64,000 nucleotides of DNA from Cristatella mucedo (lineage: Eukaryota; Bryozoa; Phylactolaemata; Cristatellidae). Numbering within the stretch: position 1 is the first letter of the stretch; the number at the start of each line of letters is the position of its first letter. Where the stretch lies: the NCBI GenBank assembly GCA_009760855.2, contig WPIO01000066.1, positions 1,324,501 through 1,388,500 of the forward strand, in the 5' to 3' direction. Position numbers and translations under genes: made by a program. The notes under the pieces were generated by a model. That model was given only the letters and a program-made list of their open reading frames with translations, was not told where the DNA came from and made no database searches. This document shows positions 1-11,058 of the stretch, piece after piece.

Positions 1-1646
1 CCGCAGGTTCATCCAAGTTAAATTGAATGGATAAAGTTAATCTAGATGCTGAGTATTTGTTCTGGTTACAGTCAAAACTAATGCATTTATACAATTCCCG
101 CAGACTCTAAATAGACCATTTTCAAGGAAAATCACCCTAATTTTGAGTTAAGGGAGATTAATTTTAGCCACAAAGCAAAAATTGTATGGGTATAGCTGAT
201 AAGCAGATGCAGCACGACAATCTATCCAATAAAACTTCGAACAGATGTGTCCTGTTCGGGTTATACTCCAATTAATATTAACTTCAGGTGTTATTACTTG
301 TACTGAAATAGAGAAGCACAAGTGAACCTTGTTACTTACAAGCAATGGTAAATTTTTTGTAATTAATTGGTTCTTATTAATATAACACGTATGCAGAGGG
401 CTTAGTTTGTGCTGCTGATGTCTTATGATCATTGCTACATAGAACGGTAAGAGCTTTAAATTGCCGTGAGAACCGTTTTTTGGTAAATCCGATGTATAGA
501 TATATAGAAAATGGTTTGAAAGCCTGACAATCCACAATCTATATTGTGACAATCCAACTGGCGCTGAATACTAGAATACATTCGATAATTATTTGTTTTA
601 TGCGAGGAATGGTTGGGTGAGATCTAGATTCTTTATATTTGTTCTGAAAATATTTTAAGCACGATTTTTGGGTTTTTGATTTCTTGCCGATGGGCGTTTG
701 ATAAAGTAGCATTATTGAAAACGTGTCATTTAATATTATAATAAAGTGGTTAGGATAGCCAAATTACTCGAGGGTATGACACTGCCTGTCATTTTAACAG
801 TTGCTGCTATACAGCGACTAAGTCAAAGATAATAACGGCAAGTGATAGATAATTTTTGCCTAGCAAATTTGAGAAAGAACAAGGGAACATAAAAAGCTCT
901 AGCGAACGCAATGTTATTGCTGGAGCTTAGGTAAACATTTGCTCAGCAGATCAGGAACAAATTGGGACACAAATGTCGCACCATCAGAGCGACGGATAAG
1001 GTCACCTAATTGAAGCTCAAGCTTTCAGAGCCCATTCGGGAAATTCCGAGTAGCTCTTACAGATTTCACAAGTGTGCTGCTAATAAGGATAATATAGGAG
1101 TGCACTAGACAAAGCTGGAAGGTCCCTAAGTAAGCCGCCGTAATTGAAGGACATGTAGCAGTTGGTAATTGCAATTATTGCTCAGGTTATAGTGACCTTA
1201 TAATCACATTAAAAGCTGGAATAAAATAAGGTTATCAATGGACATGGAAATTTGCATGCATTCTGGATTTTTGAAGATGAGCAAATGCTGTTTCAGCAAT
1301 TTAAATTTGATACATCAAGAGGAATTTTCTGATTCGCTCAAAAAAATCAAGAACCACTAATGTATTATTCCTTTGAAAACCTGATTGAATGAGAAGTCTG
1401 AAACTGGCCAAGCATTTTATTTAGTTGGGAAAAGCGAAGCAGCGGCCGGTCATGAGGGTGAGAGTAAGCATTTTACTACTGATTGCTGTCAGAACTGTCA
1501 GCCATACCAGAGCTGTTGTCAAACATCTGGGATGTGGAAATTTGCTTTGCAGTTATTTCCAAAATCCGCTGCAATGACGTAGCCACTTTATTCAGTAGTT
1601 TAGACAGAATGGCATTGCCATAATATAAGCCAGACTGACACGAGGA
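1..1646. other. AT-rich flank without a firm gene
   Basis: No convincing gene or known repeat was recognised here. The only notable item is a possible minus-strand terminal exon at 148-302, listed separately. Short open frames such as 1385-1582 have no recognisable domain and are not called. Confidence 0.5.
148..302 (-). pseudogene. Possible terminal Ig-like exon or exon relic
   Basis: On the minus strand a pyrimidine-rich tract ending in TTTCAG gives a good 3' splice site at 303-305. The frame that follows is open for about 50 residues in phase 1, the phase used by every exon of the large Ig gene here, and ends at TAA (148-150). The peptide contains VNINWSITRTG, which resembles an Ig C-strand with its tryptophan, and several cysteines. 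No partner exon is visible inside the window. It may be the last exon of a gene running off the left edge, a decayed Ig exon, or chance. Confidence 0.22.
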
Positions 1647-2817
1647 GCTATCTTTTACGGTTTATACTCTCCCTCTTGCTGATGTGATTGCCGAGCACAA
1701 TCTAGGCTTTCACTTCTATGCGGATGACACTCAGTTGTACCGTTGCTTTGATCCCTCCCAGCCTTCGAGCACCTCAAATTCTCTCAACTCACTTGCTGCA
1801 TGCATCGATGACATCCGCACATGGATGGCAGCAAATTTTCTAAAACTAACTAAATGATGATAAAACTAACTTACTAGTTATGGGCAAACCCAGTGTGATC
1901 CAGAGATTGGAAAGGCTGACTCTCAAAAATGGCACTGCCAGCATATCTCCTGTCAAATCAGCTCGAAATCTAGGTGACATATTCCAAACCGACCTGTCGT
2001 TAGACGACCATATCAGCTCCACGGTCATAACTGCCTATTTTCAGCTTCATAACATTGCTAAAATTCGGGCTTGTTTAGATAGGGATACCTCGTCCAAGTT
2101 GGTCCATGCATTCGTGACATCCCGTCTTGACGGCTGCAACTCACTGCTTACTGGACTACCAGCATGTGCGATCAGGCGATTGCAGCTGGTGCAAAACTCT
2201 GCAGCTAGGCTTGTCTGTTGTGAGCGTAGCACTTGCCACATTACTCAACTTCTCGCCGACCTGCACTGGCTACCAGTCAAGCAACGGATTGATTTCAAGG
2301 ATTTGTCGCTCATTTTTAGGTCCCTTCATTCCATGGCTCCAGCCTATCTCTCCGATATACTCCCCCATCATGCCAAGCATCGTACCACCTGGTTTTTGGA
2401 ATCCAGCAGTCTACAAATACCTCGTACAAACCTTAAATCCTTTGGAGACCATGCATTTAGTTCGTATGCTCCCAAAACCTAGAACTCTCTCCCGACCTGC
2501 GTCCGAACATCCCCTGACTTGACCACATTTAAAAGGAACGTAAAAACACATCTATTTAGGACAGCATTTAGTGGGTCCCTGTGATTCGTTCTTGATGTGC
2601 TTATGTGTGCTGACACTGTGCATGCTGCCACTAACCACCTTTGCATGCTGACCCCCTGCATGTCACCCCTAACCATATTATTCATTTCGTTTGTTTTTCA
2701 AGCATGATTTTACTTACCAGTTGATTGCATTTTAGTTTGCAGCAAATGTAAAGCGCCTAGAAAGAGATCAAGTTCTCTGAGGGCACTTTATCAAGTGTAT
2801 TATTATTATTATTATTA
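1647..2817 (+). mobile_element. LINE-A (L2/CR1-like) 5'-truncated copy
   Basis: This is the 3' third of an L2/CR1-like non-LTR retrotransposon. It opens inside the reverse transcriptase just before the catalytic box (the FYADDTQLY codons near 1715-1740). It runs through the RT thumb and C-terminal region (open 1880-2482, for example HWLPVKQRIDF) to the 3' UTR. The element ends with the family hairpin, AAAGCGCC pairing with a GGGCRCTTT-type arm, then an ATT repeat up to 2817. Frameshifts near 1850 and 2480 make it non-functional. Other copies in the window match closely, which supports the family assignment. Confidence 0.9.
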
Positions 2818-2860
2818 CTAATCTTTTGCAAGCCAACTCGTTTGACATTTTCTAATTTAA

Positions 2861-3230
2861 TTAATTTCTGACGACGTGATGAATAGATGACGAGGCAGTC
2901 TTCTTAACAAACTTTAAAAATTGAGGCAGCTGTCGAAGAGGACACCTAAATTCAAAGCATATGTGATAGTCACACGAAAGGACCATCCCATTAAAGAGCA
3001 AAGTTTCAGATTCCAGCAACACGTTTATGATATCATACAATTGCGTTTGTGATGAAGTATCAGGGTAGTTACCAACATTCAGGATCAATTTTTTGAAAGG
3101 AAACCACTCTATTGTTACGATAACGGTTTGCACAGATTTCGATCATAAAATGTATACACAGAAAATACACTTGGGTATCATCGAAATTTAAGGTATAGCC
3201 GATACCAGTTACTAGTGCTTGAAATTTAAA
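2861..3230 (-). mobile_element. Degenerate RT fragment of another LINE
   Basis: Two minus-strand frames carry reverse-transcriptase-like pieces. One reads FDDTQVYF (near 3165-3190), resembling the catalytic Y-x-D-D-T-Q box with the tyrosine lost. The next reads IEWFPFKKLILNVGN and later LESETLLF, resembling the RT thumb pattern W-x-x-x-N-K-L-x-L-N-x-x-K-T. A shift of frame between them and many substitutions show decay. It does not match LINE-A or LINE-B closely. The call rests only on motif resemblance. Confidence 0.35.
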
Positions 3231-3257
3231 GGAGTAAAAGTTGCAGACTTTTCGTGA

Positions 3258-3703
3258 TACGGCCATGCCAAGCATCGTACCCACAGCTTTTCGGAATCTA
3301 AAAGTCTACGTATACCACGTACAAACATCAAATCCTTTGGAGACCATGCATTTAGTTATTATGCTCTCAAAGCCTGGAACTCATTCTCGATTTGTGTCAG
3401 AACATCCCTTGAATCTACCACATTTAAAAAGAACTTGAAAACACACCTATTTAGGACAGCATTTAGTGGGTCCCTATTATTCGTCCTTCATGTGCTTATG
3501 GGTGCTGACACTGTGCATGCTCATTCGCATGCTGACCCTGTGTATATCAGCCCTAACCAGGTTTATCATGTTGTTTATTTATCCAGCATGAAATTACTAA
3601 CCATTAAATCTAGCCTCCCTTTGCAACAAATGTAAAACGCATAGGAAGAGATTGAGTTCTTTGAGGGCACTTTATCAACAGCATTATTATTATTGTTATT
3701 ATA
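3258..3703 (+). mobile_element. LINE-A 3' fragment
   Basis: This truncated copy covers the end of the RT frame and the 3' UTR. It can be aligned by eye with 2385-2815. The stretch that normally reads KAWNSL is recognisable, as is the AFSGSL-type C-terminus followed by the 3' UTR. The terminal hairpin and an imperfect ATT tail end near 3703. It starts about 440 bases after the previous copy ends and has the same orientation. Confidence 0.85.
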
Positions 3704-4194
3704 ATTCATGTTTTTCTCCCGGAAATAAAAAACAAGCGTTGGCAAGGAATGAAATTATCCTGTCAATTGCAATAATGCAAAGATTCAACAATATCCGTGC
3801 TGCAGCTTTTTGTGAAAAGTTCGTCAAATAACTTCTTAGGATTTTCAATATAATTTGCCAACAATAGTATCAAGGTTATACGATTTTTGAGGATTCAAAA
3901 TGCTATGCAATTTTAGCAAAGCTCTTAACCCGAGGTAAAACCAGGTGCTCATATGTTCAAGCGTTTTACGTATGTCAATAGTTGTAAAATAATGCAAAGA
4001 GACCTTTTGCAGTAATGTTCTCAATCCCTAAGGTACAGTTTCACTGACCTCGTTTTTATTGATTGGGTGTGATTGCTGGAATGCTGTGATTAAAAACCTA
4101 TCATCTAATCAGAATTCATGGGAACGTCTGTGAAGTCAAGTGGCGATTCAAATGATAGCCGTCTGTTGCTTTTGCCTCGTGATTAAAGTTATCC
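3704..4194. other. No recognised feature
   Basis: AT-rich unique-looking sequence. I see no open frame, repeat or splice structure that I can support. Confidence 0.4.
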
Positions 4195-4305
4195 TCCACC
4201 AAGGTCTGCCCGTGAGGTCGTGGGCCCACTAGAGCCCACGTCATACTTGATGCACCTGAAAGGCGATTATGTTCTCCTGCGTCACTATGCAAATAAACTG
4301 AATTT
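4195..4305 (+). mobile_element. SINE-2-like remnant
   Basis: The stretch reads AAGGTCTGCC, then a GGTCGTGGGC-type B-box area, then a tail close to the SINE-2/LINE-A terminal hairpin (GATTATGTTCTC followed by a CGTCACTATGCAAATAAA end). It aligns by eye with the minus-strand SINE-2 at 35130-35333, but with many differences. The call is an old, partial copy. Confidence 0.35.
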
Positions 4306-4412
4306 TTTTATTTGTCGTCGGGGCATGTCGGCTTTCTTAGGTTCGATGATACCTTGTGCCCCAATCATACCAGTGGTTATCACATTTTTTCACTAAGCTA
4401 GCGATAGCTATC

Positions 4413-4446
4413 GTCCTAAAGGTATATCTGTCCTAAAGGTATATGC
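4413..4446. repeat. 17-bp tandem duplication
   Basis: The unit GTCCTAAAGGTATAT plus two bases occurs twice head to tail (4413-4429 and 4430-4446). It is a simple duplication with no visible function. Confidence 0.8.
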
Positions 4447-4737
4447 TATACAAGTTTACTCTCAGCTAGTGTGAATTGCTTCCTCTCACAAAAGTATTTG
4501 TTACGTGATAGTTACATAGCTCCGTAAAACCGCTGCGTATAGGATCATTTTAAGAAAGAATTAAATAACAGACGTGTGTAGCCTATATATTCAGGACGTT
4601 GCATGGCTACCAACTAATTACATATCATAATATGATGAATTTATTTAGGCCAAGGGCCATAGACGCCACGGACTCGAGCGACCTTATTCGATTAGTGATG
4701 ACTACACATTTGGCTGAGCGGTCAACGTATATTGAAG

Positions 4738-5235
4738 GTCATGAGTAATGTAATGTATCTCCGTCTGTAACTCCACCAAGTCATAAATACCATGTGGGTG
4801 TTACGCAGGAGAGTTTTGTATAGCTCACTCACAGCCTAAGTGGCTTTCGGTACGCATTCGGCAGCCAACAGACTTCGTCTCACGCAACAAAGAGAAATTG
4901 GGAACCATAGCAGAGTCAGGATAGCAGTTGAGGTAGTGAGTAGCATAGAAGTAGCAGCTTAGGACCGCTGAAAAAGATGTGCCATAGTCGGCAGTTGGAG
5001 AGTAGATGTCGTTGCGCAAGAATTGTGGAAGTGAGTTCCACAGTCTAGGACCTGCAGAGCTAAAGCTTCTGTCGCCAACTGTCTTTAAGCGGAGGAATGG
5101 GATAGCTAATTTATTGTCTACACAGGATCTCAGGGCACGAACAGGCTGAAACTGATGCAGCAGTTCAGCTAGGTACGAAGGAGCTAAGCCGTGGCGGGCC
5201 TACTGGGTCAGCGTAAGAATGAGTACTGATACATT
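4738..5235 (-). mobile_element. LINE-B (L2/CR1-like) 3' fragment
   Basis: Minus-strand remnant of a second non-LTR family. The decoded C-terminal RT peptide includes TADYGTSFSAV and FYATHYLN, shared with copies at 14967-15340, 47795-48375 and 55534-56190. The 3' end, at the left, reads on the minus strand into the family's end with TACATTACAT. It is 5'-truncated near 5235 and interrupted by frameshifts. Confidence 0.85.
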
Positions 5236-5411
5236 AGGATTTTCTGAAATTCTTCGAACGTTGTGTAAGCGTAAGATAGTATTTCAAAATCGGACTCTTC
5301 TCCAACTGTTGTGAGTACAGTTACTTTTTATTTAGAAATAGGTAACTAACCTAAAGTTAATTAGAAGGACTTTCCGGGAAATGAGCCACACGAGTATTGA
5401 CTACATACCTT

Positions 5412-5547
5412 TATTATGGTCACGAAATAGCTCAGAAGGTAAAGAGCTCGCTCTTCACGACCGATGGATTGAATACGGCAGAGGACGATACTCCAGTGAT
5501 TAATGCAGACGCTGGTGGTAGCCGTTAAGGCTATTCTGCCGCTTTAA
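5412..5547 (+). mobile_element. tRNA-derived SINE (SINE-1 relative)
   Basis: The head carries a tRNA-like A-box area (TAGCTCAGAAGGTAAAGAGC) and a B-box-like GGATTGAATACGG. The body ends with GGTGGTAGCCGTTAAGGCT and TTCTGCCGC, related to the 3' half of the SINE-1 copies. It is more diverged than the others. It is not a functional tRNA gene, because no cloverleaf with a matching acceptor stem can be drawn. Confidence 0.55.
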
Positions 5548-6485
5548 AAAAAATAGTTTTAATAATTCTTTTTATTGAAACAAGTTCATAAAGTGACTTC
5601 GAGACACCCTAGTCAATTATAATGTGCACTTAACCATGAAGCTGAAGATGCAATATGCTTTCATTCCCATTCTTTAAAGTAGAACTACACATACGCAATA
5701 TCTCCTTTGTGGCTGATATACCTGAATAGGCAAACCTTGAACTGGACACCAATTTCCAAAGGTTGTTTAAACTGGGTTAAGTACCAGCTTCGGTGTACTC
5801 AACACTTATTGGGACACAACGTCACCTCATCTAACATTTGAATGTAAATTGTTAAACCTCAAATTGGCAACTGTCTACCTCGGTTACTGAGGATAGCTTT
5901 CGTAATGGGCTATTTATAATCGAGTCTCTTAATTGAGGTTCACTTGCTTTAAACAATTGACTAAATATATATTATTCTGCTGCTTTCTTTTTACACTTAT
6001 CAAAATTTACTAGCACCGTCCTAGTTTATTCAAATGTAATAGCCTGCTTCTTAAATGACAAGGTAAGTCGGTAAATAAATGCAATACTACTTTTACACTT
6101 GGAATTTTACATCGCTCATTTGCAATCGTTACAGTGCAAGGTGTTTTACATATTTCATTACTATTAAAATAGTATGGAAGTCCCCTTAGCATGTAAAAAA
6201 AATTGGAAATAAAAGAAATGATTTACAATCGCGTGGTTAAAAGCAGATTGGGTGAGCTAACATAGTTGCTGGGTTCATTAAGACCTGATGATATTCTCTC
6301 AATGAAAAGTGGTACCACTATATACAAACTGTTAACTTAATGATGTCACATTATATACAATAGGAAAATGTCCAGGATCACTAATAGAAAACTCAACGAA
6401 GAACATGCCTGTCTTGTGGAGATTGTAATAAAGCCAGATCAAGACCTGAGACTCTATCGAGAAAATAATTTTCACACTGTGGGTT
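5548..6485. other. No recognised feature
   Basis: AT-rich sequence with only short open frames. No repeat family or exon was recognised. Confidence 0.4.
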
Positions 6486-7092
6486 AATAATTATAATAAT
6501 AAGAATAATGAACTCGATAAAGCACCCCAAGAAAACTCAATCTCTTTCTAGGCAATTTGCATTTGCTGCAAAGGGAAACCCGAATGAATGGTGAGTAATA
6601 TCCTGCTTTATGAACAGCTTGAATAACATGTTTAGTGGAGACATGTATAGGGTCAGCATGCAGGTGTGGTTAGTGGCGGCATGCACAGTGTCAGAACGCA
6701 TAAGCAAATGCAGGACGTTTCTTAGGAACACACTAAATGTTGTGGATAATAGGTGCGTTTTGAGTTCTTTTTAAATGTGGTCAAGTCAGGGGATGTTCTA
6801 ACACAAGTCGGGAGGGAGTTCCAGGCATTCGGAGCATACAAACTAAATGCATTGTCTCCAAAGGATTTGAGGTTTGCACGAGGTTTTAGTAAACTGTGGG
6901 ATTCCGAACAGCGGATGGTACGATGCTTGGCCTTGTGGGAGTGTGGATCTGAGAGATAGGCTGCAGCCAAAGAATGAAGTAACCTAAATTTGAGTGATAG
7001 AAACCTTGAAGTCGACCCGTTGCTTGACTGGGAGCCAGTGCTGGTCGGCAAGAATTGGCATGACGTGGCAAATGCAAAGCTCACGACAGAAT
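6486..7092 (-). mobile_element. LINE-A 3' fragment, reversed
   Basis: Minus-strand copy whose 3' end, at the left, has an imperfect AAT/ATT tail and the terminal hairpin, then the 3' UTR with GTCAGCATGC-type blocks. It continues into the RT C-terminal frame (open 6722-7084; peptides AKHRTIR and NAWNSLPTCV). It is truncated at its 5' end near 7092. Confidence 0.88.
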
Positions 7093-7199
7093 GCTCATAT
7101 AAAAGGTAGGCATAATAAACTAAATGCTAAACTTTAAATAGAGCTCAATGTATTCGTGTTACCCTAAGAGAGCTTATTTGAAATCTGGGCCCTTCCAAT

Positions 7200-7442
7200 A
7201 TGTCACTCATGCTGGAGCTGGTGAATGCTGTCGTAAAATACATTCACTTCGACCGTTGTAAGGAGAAGCAACTTGACCGCCGGCCAACACTTTTATTTAT
7301 CGAAGCCAACCTTGAGAGGACAGCGTGCGGATCAGCAATGCCTGTCAAATCACTGGAAGAGCCACAGGCTAAAAATAGCCATCTATTTTATAAGGTTGTT
7401 CTTAAGGTCAGAGTATTATCTAGCTTTATTACCACTTTCTGA
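7200..7442 (+). CDS. Uncharacterised small open frame
   Basis: An ATG-initiated frame of 80 codons with balanced codon use (peptide includes FDRCKEKQLDRRPTLLFIEA). No domain is recognised. It lies 200 bases before the Ser/Thr-rich membrane protein gene on the same strand, so it could be an upstream exon or separate peptide. AAG|GTTGTTC near 7395 could be a weak splice donor. Chance is a serious alternative. Confidence 0.22.
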   Translation: MSLMLELVNAVVKYIHFDRCKEKQLDRRPTLLFIEANLERTACGSAMPVKSLEEPQAKNSHLFYKVVLKVRVLSSFITTF

Positions 7443-7649
7443 GTGACATAAAATGACTAGACACTGTGTGTGAGTTTTACTTTAATCTGTCGTAAACTGA
7501 GTTTATCTTGACATAATTACTACATAGGACAGCAAGCAGGGCCGTGTTTTTATGATCAAGGAATAATCAGGTTTTAGAGCTACATTCAATGTTGCCGTGT
7601 TACGTCACTTTTTATAGGGATCAGGGAGACACCAGAGACCTACGACTCA

Positions 7650-8435
7650 ATGGATTATACGTTCTTGGCAATCGCGGCCATAGCATTACTGATGGCCAGT
7701 GCATTGATGCTTGTCGGCTTGTTGTATGGTGGCTCAATTTACAACATCTCTATCTTAAGTATATCGGCAAACCAATCACTCTCCAGTGGCTTCAGCATAA
7801 CTGCATCTATGCATTCAGCAGCGACGTCCCCGGCCGGCACTGTGAGCCTGGCTCCCTCATCCACCATGAATACATGGACTGTAGGCATACCTTCTTCCTC
7901 GACGACTCAGGGAGCTTCTACTCGAGAAAGTTTACCAGCACAAAATACCGATACTGCTGCTACGATTTCCTCAAAGTCTAGCGGGCTTACTGGAATATTG
8001 TCGTCTACCACTAAAGGAGCACCGTCCCAAAGATCTTCAGCTTTGCCAGCTGTCACTGATGTGGTTGGCAAAGAAAAGAATAATGGCAAAAATAATAACT
8101 GCTGGATACTGGTCGATATATCCACACCTAAACAGCAACCTCTAGGTGGAGACAAATGTGTTGAACCCTTATTAGCTTCGTCAAACAGCGAGATACCTGC
8201 AAAGCTAGATATCATGTTTGCTGAATCATTTCAAATCGTTACTCGAGACAAGGTAGAAAACGAAAGCATTTTATCTAAAAATGAAGCAACTTTCAGCCCT
8301 ACTGTATTTGTCGCAGCAGGCTTGAAGCTTACATCTGAAAAAGTCGAGAATGAAAAAGTCAACGATGTAACAACACAAAGCCTTCACATAGTAAAAATAA
8401 ACGAGGCACGTGAAGAGGGTTTTCTCCCACAATGA
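7650..8435 (+). CDS. Ser/Thr-rich protein with N-terminal membrane segment
   Basis: An uninterrupted frame of 261 codons starting ATGGATTATACG. Residues about 5-28 are strongly hydrophobic and would act as a signal anchor or signal peptide. Residues about 35-130 are rich in Ser, Thr and Ala with several N-x-S/T sites, as in a mucin-like stalk. The C-terminal half is charged and hydrophilic with three to four repeats of a K-V-E-N-E type motif and only two cysteines. A 3' splice site could lie just upstream (TTTTTATAG at 7610-7618), so a 5' non-coding exon is possible. An AATAAA signal follows the stop by 130 bases. No family is recognised. A second overlapping frame (7589-7981) is judged a shadow. 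Confidence 0.6.
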   Translation: MDYTFLAIAAIALLMASALMLVGLLYGGSIYNISILSISANQSLSSGFSITASMHSAATSPAGTVSLAPSSTMNTWTVGIPSSSTTQGASTRESLPAQNTDTAATISSKSSGLTGILSSTTKGAPSQRSSALPAVTDVVGKEKNNGKNNNCWILVDISTPKQQPLGGDKCVEPLLASSNSEIPAKLDIMFAESFQIVTRDKVENESILSKNEATFSPTVFVAAGLKLTSEKVENEKVNDVTTQSLHIVKINEAREEGFLPQ

Positions 8436-8566
8436 AATGCAGATACGAAACTGATATGGTTAGCTGATTACTTGTGTTGAAATTAGGAAATACAGCCCTT
8501 AACCTCTGAAAATGAGAACAATTTGCTAAAAAAGGTTATCAATTTTCACTTAAATGTCATAACCTA

Positions 8567-8572
8567 AATAAA
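8567..8572 (+). terminator. Polyadenylation signal AATAAA
   Basis: Canonical hexamer 131 bases after the stop of the Ser/Thr-rich frame, which fits a short 3' UTR for that gene. Cleavage site not identified. Confidence 0.45.
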
Positions 8573-8865
8573 ACAAAAAGTCCTCAGCTAGAGCCGCCGA
8601 TTTTCCAACTCGGGCAACCCAGAATAAAAAAAATTACCCAAAATGAAGCACAAAGGAATGAAGTTGACAATCAAACCGATCAATTTGGTTTTTCACAAAG
8701 TCTTTGTTAGCTGGGAATGGAAAATATAAAAAAAGCCAAACTAGAGAGTTAGGATTGGCGAGCTATGACAAAGATCCACTTAAATAGTCTAGCAAAGCTC
8801 TTGAAATAAAGAACACAATTTTCTGAGTCATTCTGAGATATTCTTGGTCGCCTTTAATTTTTAAA
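8573..8865. other. No recognised feature
   Basis: AT-rich spacer between the polyadenylation signal and the LINE-A 3' end. Nothing supported. Confidence 0.4.
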
Positions 8866-8888
8866 GTAATAATAATATTAATAATTCA

Positions 8889-8936
8889 CTTGATAAAGCG
8901 CCCTCAGAGAACTTTATCTCTCTCTAGGCGCTTTAC
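8889..8936 (-). repeat. LINE-A 3' terminal hairpin
   Basis: On the minus strand AAAGCGCC pairs with a downstream GGGCGCTTT, with an inner AGAGA/TCTCT stem. The hairpin sits just before the ATT repeat tail. In L2/UnaL2-type elements such 3' hairpins are recognised by the element's own RT. The same structure recurs at most LINE-A ends here and in SINE-2. Confidence 0.75.
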
Positions 8937-9098
8937 ATTTGCTGTAAGGTGAAATTCAATTGAATGGTAAGTAAAATCATGCTTGAAAAACAAACGAAAT
9001 GAATAATATAGTTAGGGTGACATGCACAGGGTCAGCATGCAAATGTGGTTAGTGGCAGCATACACAGTGTCAGCACATATAAGCACATCAAGGACGAA

Positions 9099-10950
9099 TC
9101 AAAGGGACCCACTAAATGCTGTCGTAAATAGGTGTGTTTTTAGGTTCCTTTTAAATGTGGTCAAGTCAGGGGATGTTTTGACACAGGTTGAGAGGGAGTT
9201 CCAGGCTTTGGGAGCATATGAACTAAATACACGGTCTCCAAAGTATTTAAGGTTTGTATGAGGTATTTCTAGACTGTTGGATTCTGAAAAGCAGGTGGTA
9301 CGATGCTTGGCCTGATGGGGTAGTATATCTGACAGATAGGCTGGAGCCATAGAATGAAGGGACCTAAAAGTGAGCGACAAAACCTTGAAATCAATCCGTT
9401 GCTTGACTGGTAGCCAGTGCAGGTCGTTGAAAAGTGGAGTAATGTGGTAACTGCCAAGCTCACGACAGACAAGCCTAGCTGCAGAGTTTTGCACCAGCTG
9501 CAATCGCCTGATCGCACATGCTGGTAGGCCAGTAAGAAGTGAGTTGCAGAAGTCGAGACGAGATGTCACGAATGCATGAACTAACTTGGACGTGGTATCT
9601 TTATCTAAACAAGCCCGAATTTTAGCAATTTTATGAAGCTGAAAATAGGCGGATTTGACTGTGGAGCTGATATGGTCGTCTAACGAGAGGTCGCTTTGGA
9701 ATATGACACCTAGGTTCCGAGCTGATTCAACAGGAGATATGCTGGCAGAGCCAATTTTGAGAGTCAGCCTTTCCAATCTCTGGATCACACTGGGTTTGCC
9801 CATAACTAGTAAGTTAGTTTTATCATCGTTAAGTTTTAGAAAATTTGCTGCCGTCCATGTGCGGATGCCATAAATGCATGCAGCTAGTAAGCTGAGAGAA
9901 TTTGAGGTGCTCGAAGGCTGGGAGGGATCAAAGCAAAGGTACAACTGAGTGTCATCCGCATAGAAGTGTAAGCCTAGATTGTGCTTGGAAATCACGTCAG
10001 CAAGAGGCAGAGTATAAACCGCGAAAAGAACCGGACCTAGCACTGAGCCCTGAGGTACTCAATATTTCAGAGGTACTTCAGATGATCTTCGTCGATTCAC
10101 GTCAATACTCTGGAGTCTCCCACTGAGATAGGACCTGAACCACTGCAGCACAGTGCCAGTGATGCCCAGGCGAGGTGAGAGGCGCTCTAGAAGAGCTTGG
10201 GGATCGATGGTATCAAAAGCTGCCGAAAGATCAAGCAAAACAAGGAGACACTCTACCCATCTCTGCATTCCTAAGTAGGTCGTTGTATACCCTAAGCAAT
10301 GCTGACTCTGTGGAGTGATTAGCTCTAATGCAAGACTGGAACTTACTAGCAAGGTGTGAGGTTTCGATATACGAGTTCAGCTGGTCCGCCACGACCCGTT
10401 CCAGTGTCTTTGATAGGAATGGTAGAAGGGAGACTGGGCGGTAGTTGCTCAAGTTCTCTTGGTCAAGTGTAGTTTTCTTAAGAAGTGGCCTGAGCACAGC
10501 TTTTTTGAAAGGTGCTGGGACATGACCTGAGGCTAATGACAAATTAATTGTGTTAGTTATGCATGGCAGCAGCAGATCAATGCAACGTAGGAGCAGGACA
10601 GTGGGAATAGGGTCCAGAGGACTTGTTGTCTTCTTTGATTGAGATACGAACTTTAGGACTAGATCACTAGTGACCTGCCTAAATGCAGACATTGAGGTGC
10701 AGCCAGGAACCGAGGAACAGCATTCTAGTGGGGAGGTTGTCATCGCAGGGATGGATTCCCTTATCTTGTCTATCTTGTGCACAAAGAATCGAGAGAAGCG
10801 ATCGGCTAGATCATCATTAGGATCATCAGGTAAGGAGCGGTTGAGGAGATGGTTTATTGTCGCCATCAGCATTCTTGGATTGTCCATCTGTGATTCAACA
10901 GTGTTTTTATAAAAACTAGACTTAGCCTTTGCTAGGATCGATTGGTACAA
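9099..10950 (-). pseudogene. LINE-A reverse transcriptase, broken
   Basis: The RT region is split into three frames: 10231-10950, 10059-10352 and 9099-10043. The first holds the early RT motifs (NYRPVSLLPFLSKTLERVV). The second holds motif A (LLDLSAAFDTID). The third holds motif B/C, with PVLFAVYTLP and the FYADD catalytic box (residues 27-31 of that frame), then the thumb with SLDDHIS and DLHWLPVKQRIDF. Frame changes occur near 10250, and one nonsense codon near 10058 separates frames two and three. Confidence 0.9.
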
Positions 10951-11058
10951 CTTACAGTAGTCTGCATATGCCTGTCGATGGACAGTTAGTACGTATCTTT
11001 AGTATGGTTTTTCAAGCTTTCGTTTAGTAGACTTGGCTAGTTTAATGTTTGTGGTAAA

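Noticed and set aside
7589-7981. Cys- and Tyr-rich frame overlapping the membrane protein
   Set aside because: It is read in another frame of the Ser/Thr-rich gene, is shorter, and lacks a signal or recognisable domain.
9902-10126. Plus-strand frames over the large LINE-A (also 10670-10912, 11177-11386 and 11618-11944)
   Set aside because: Shadows of the minus-strand endonuclease and reverse transcriptase.
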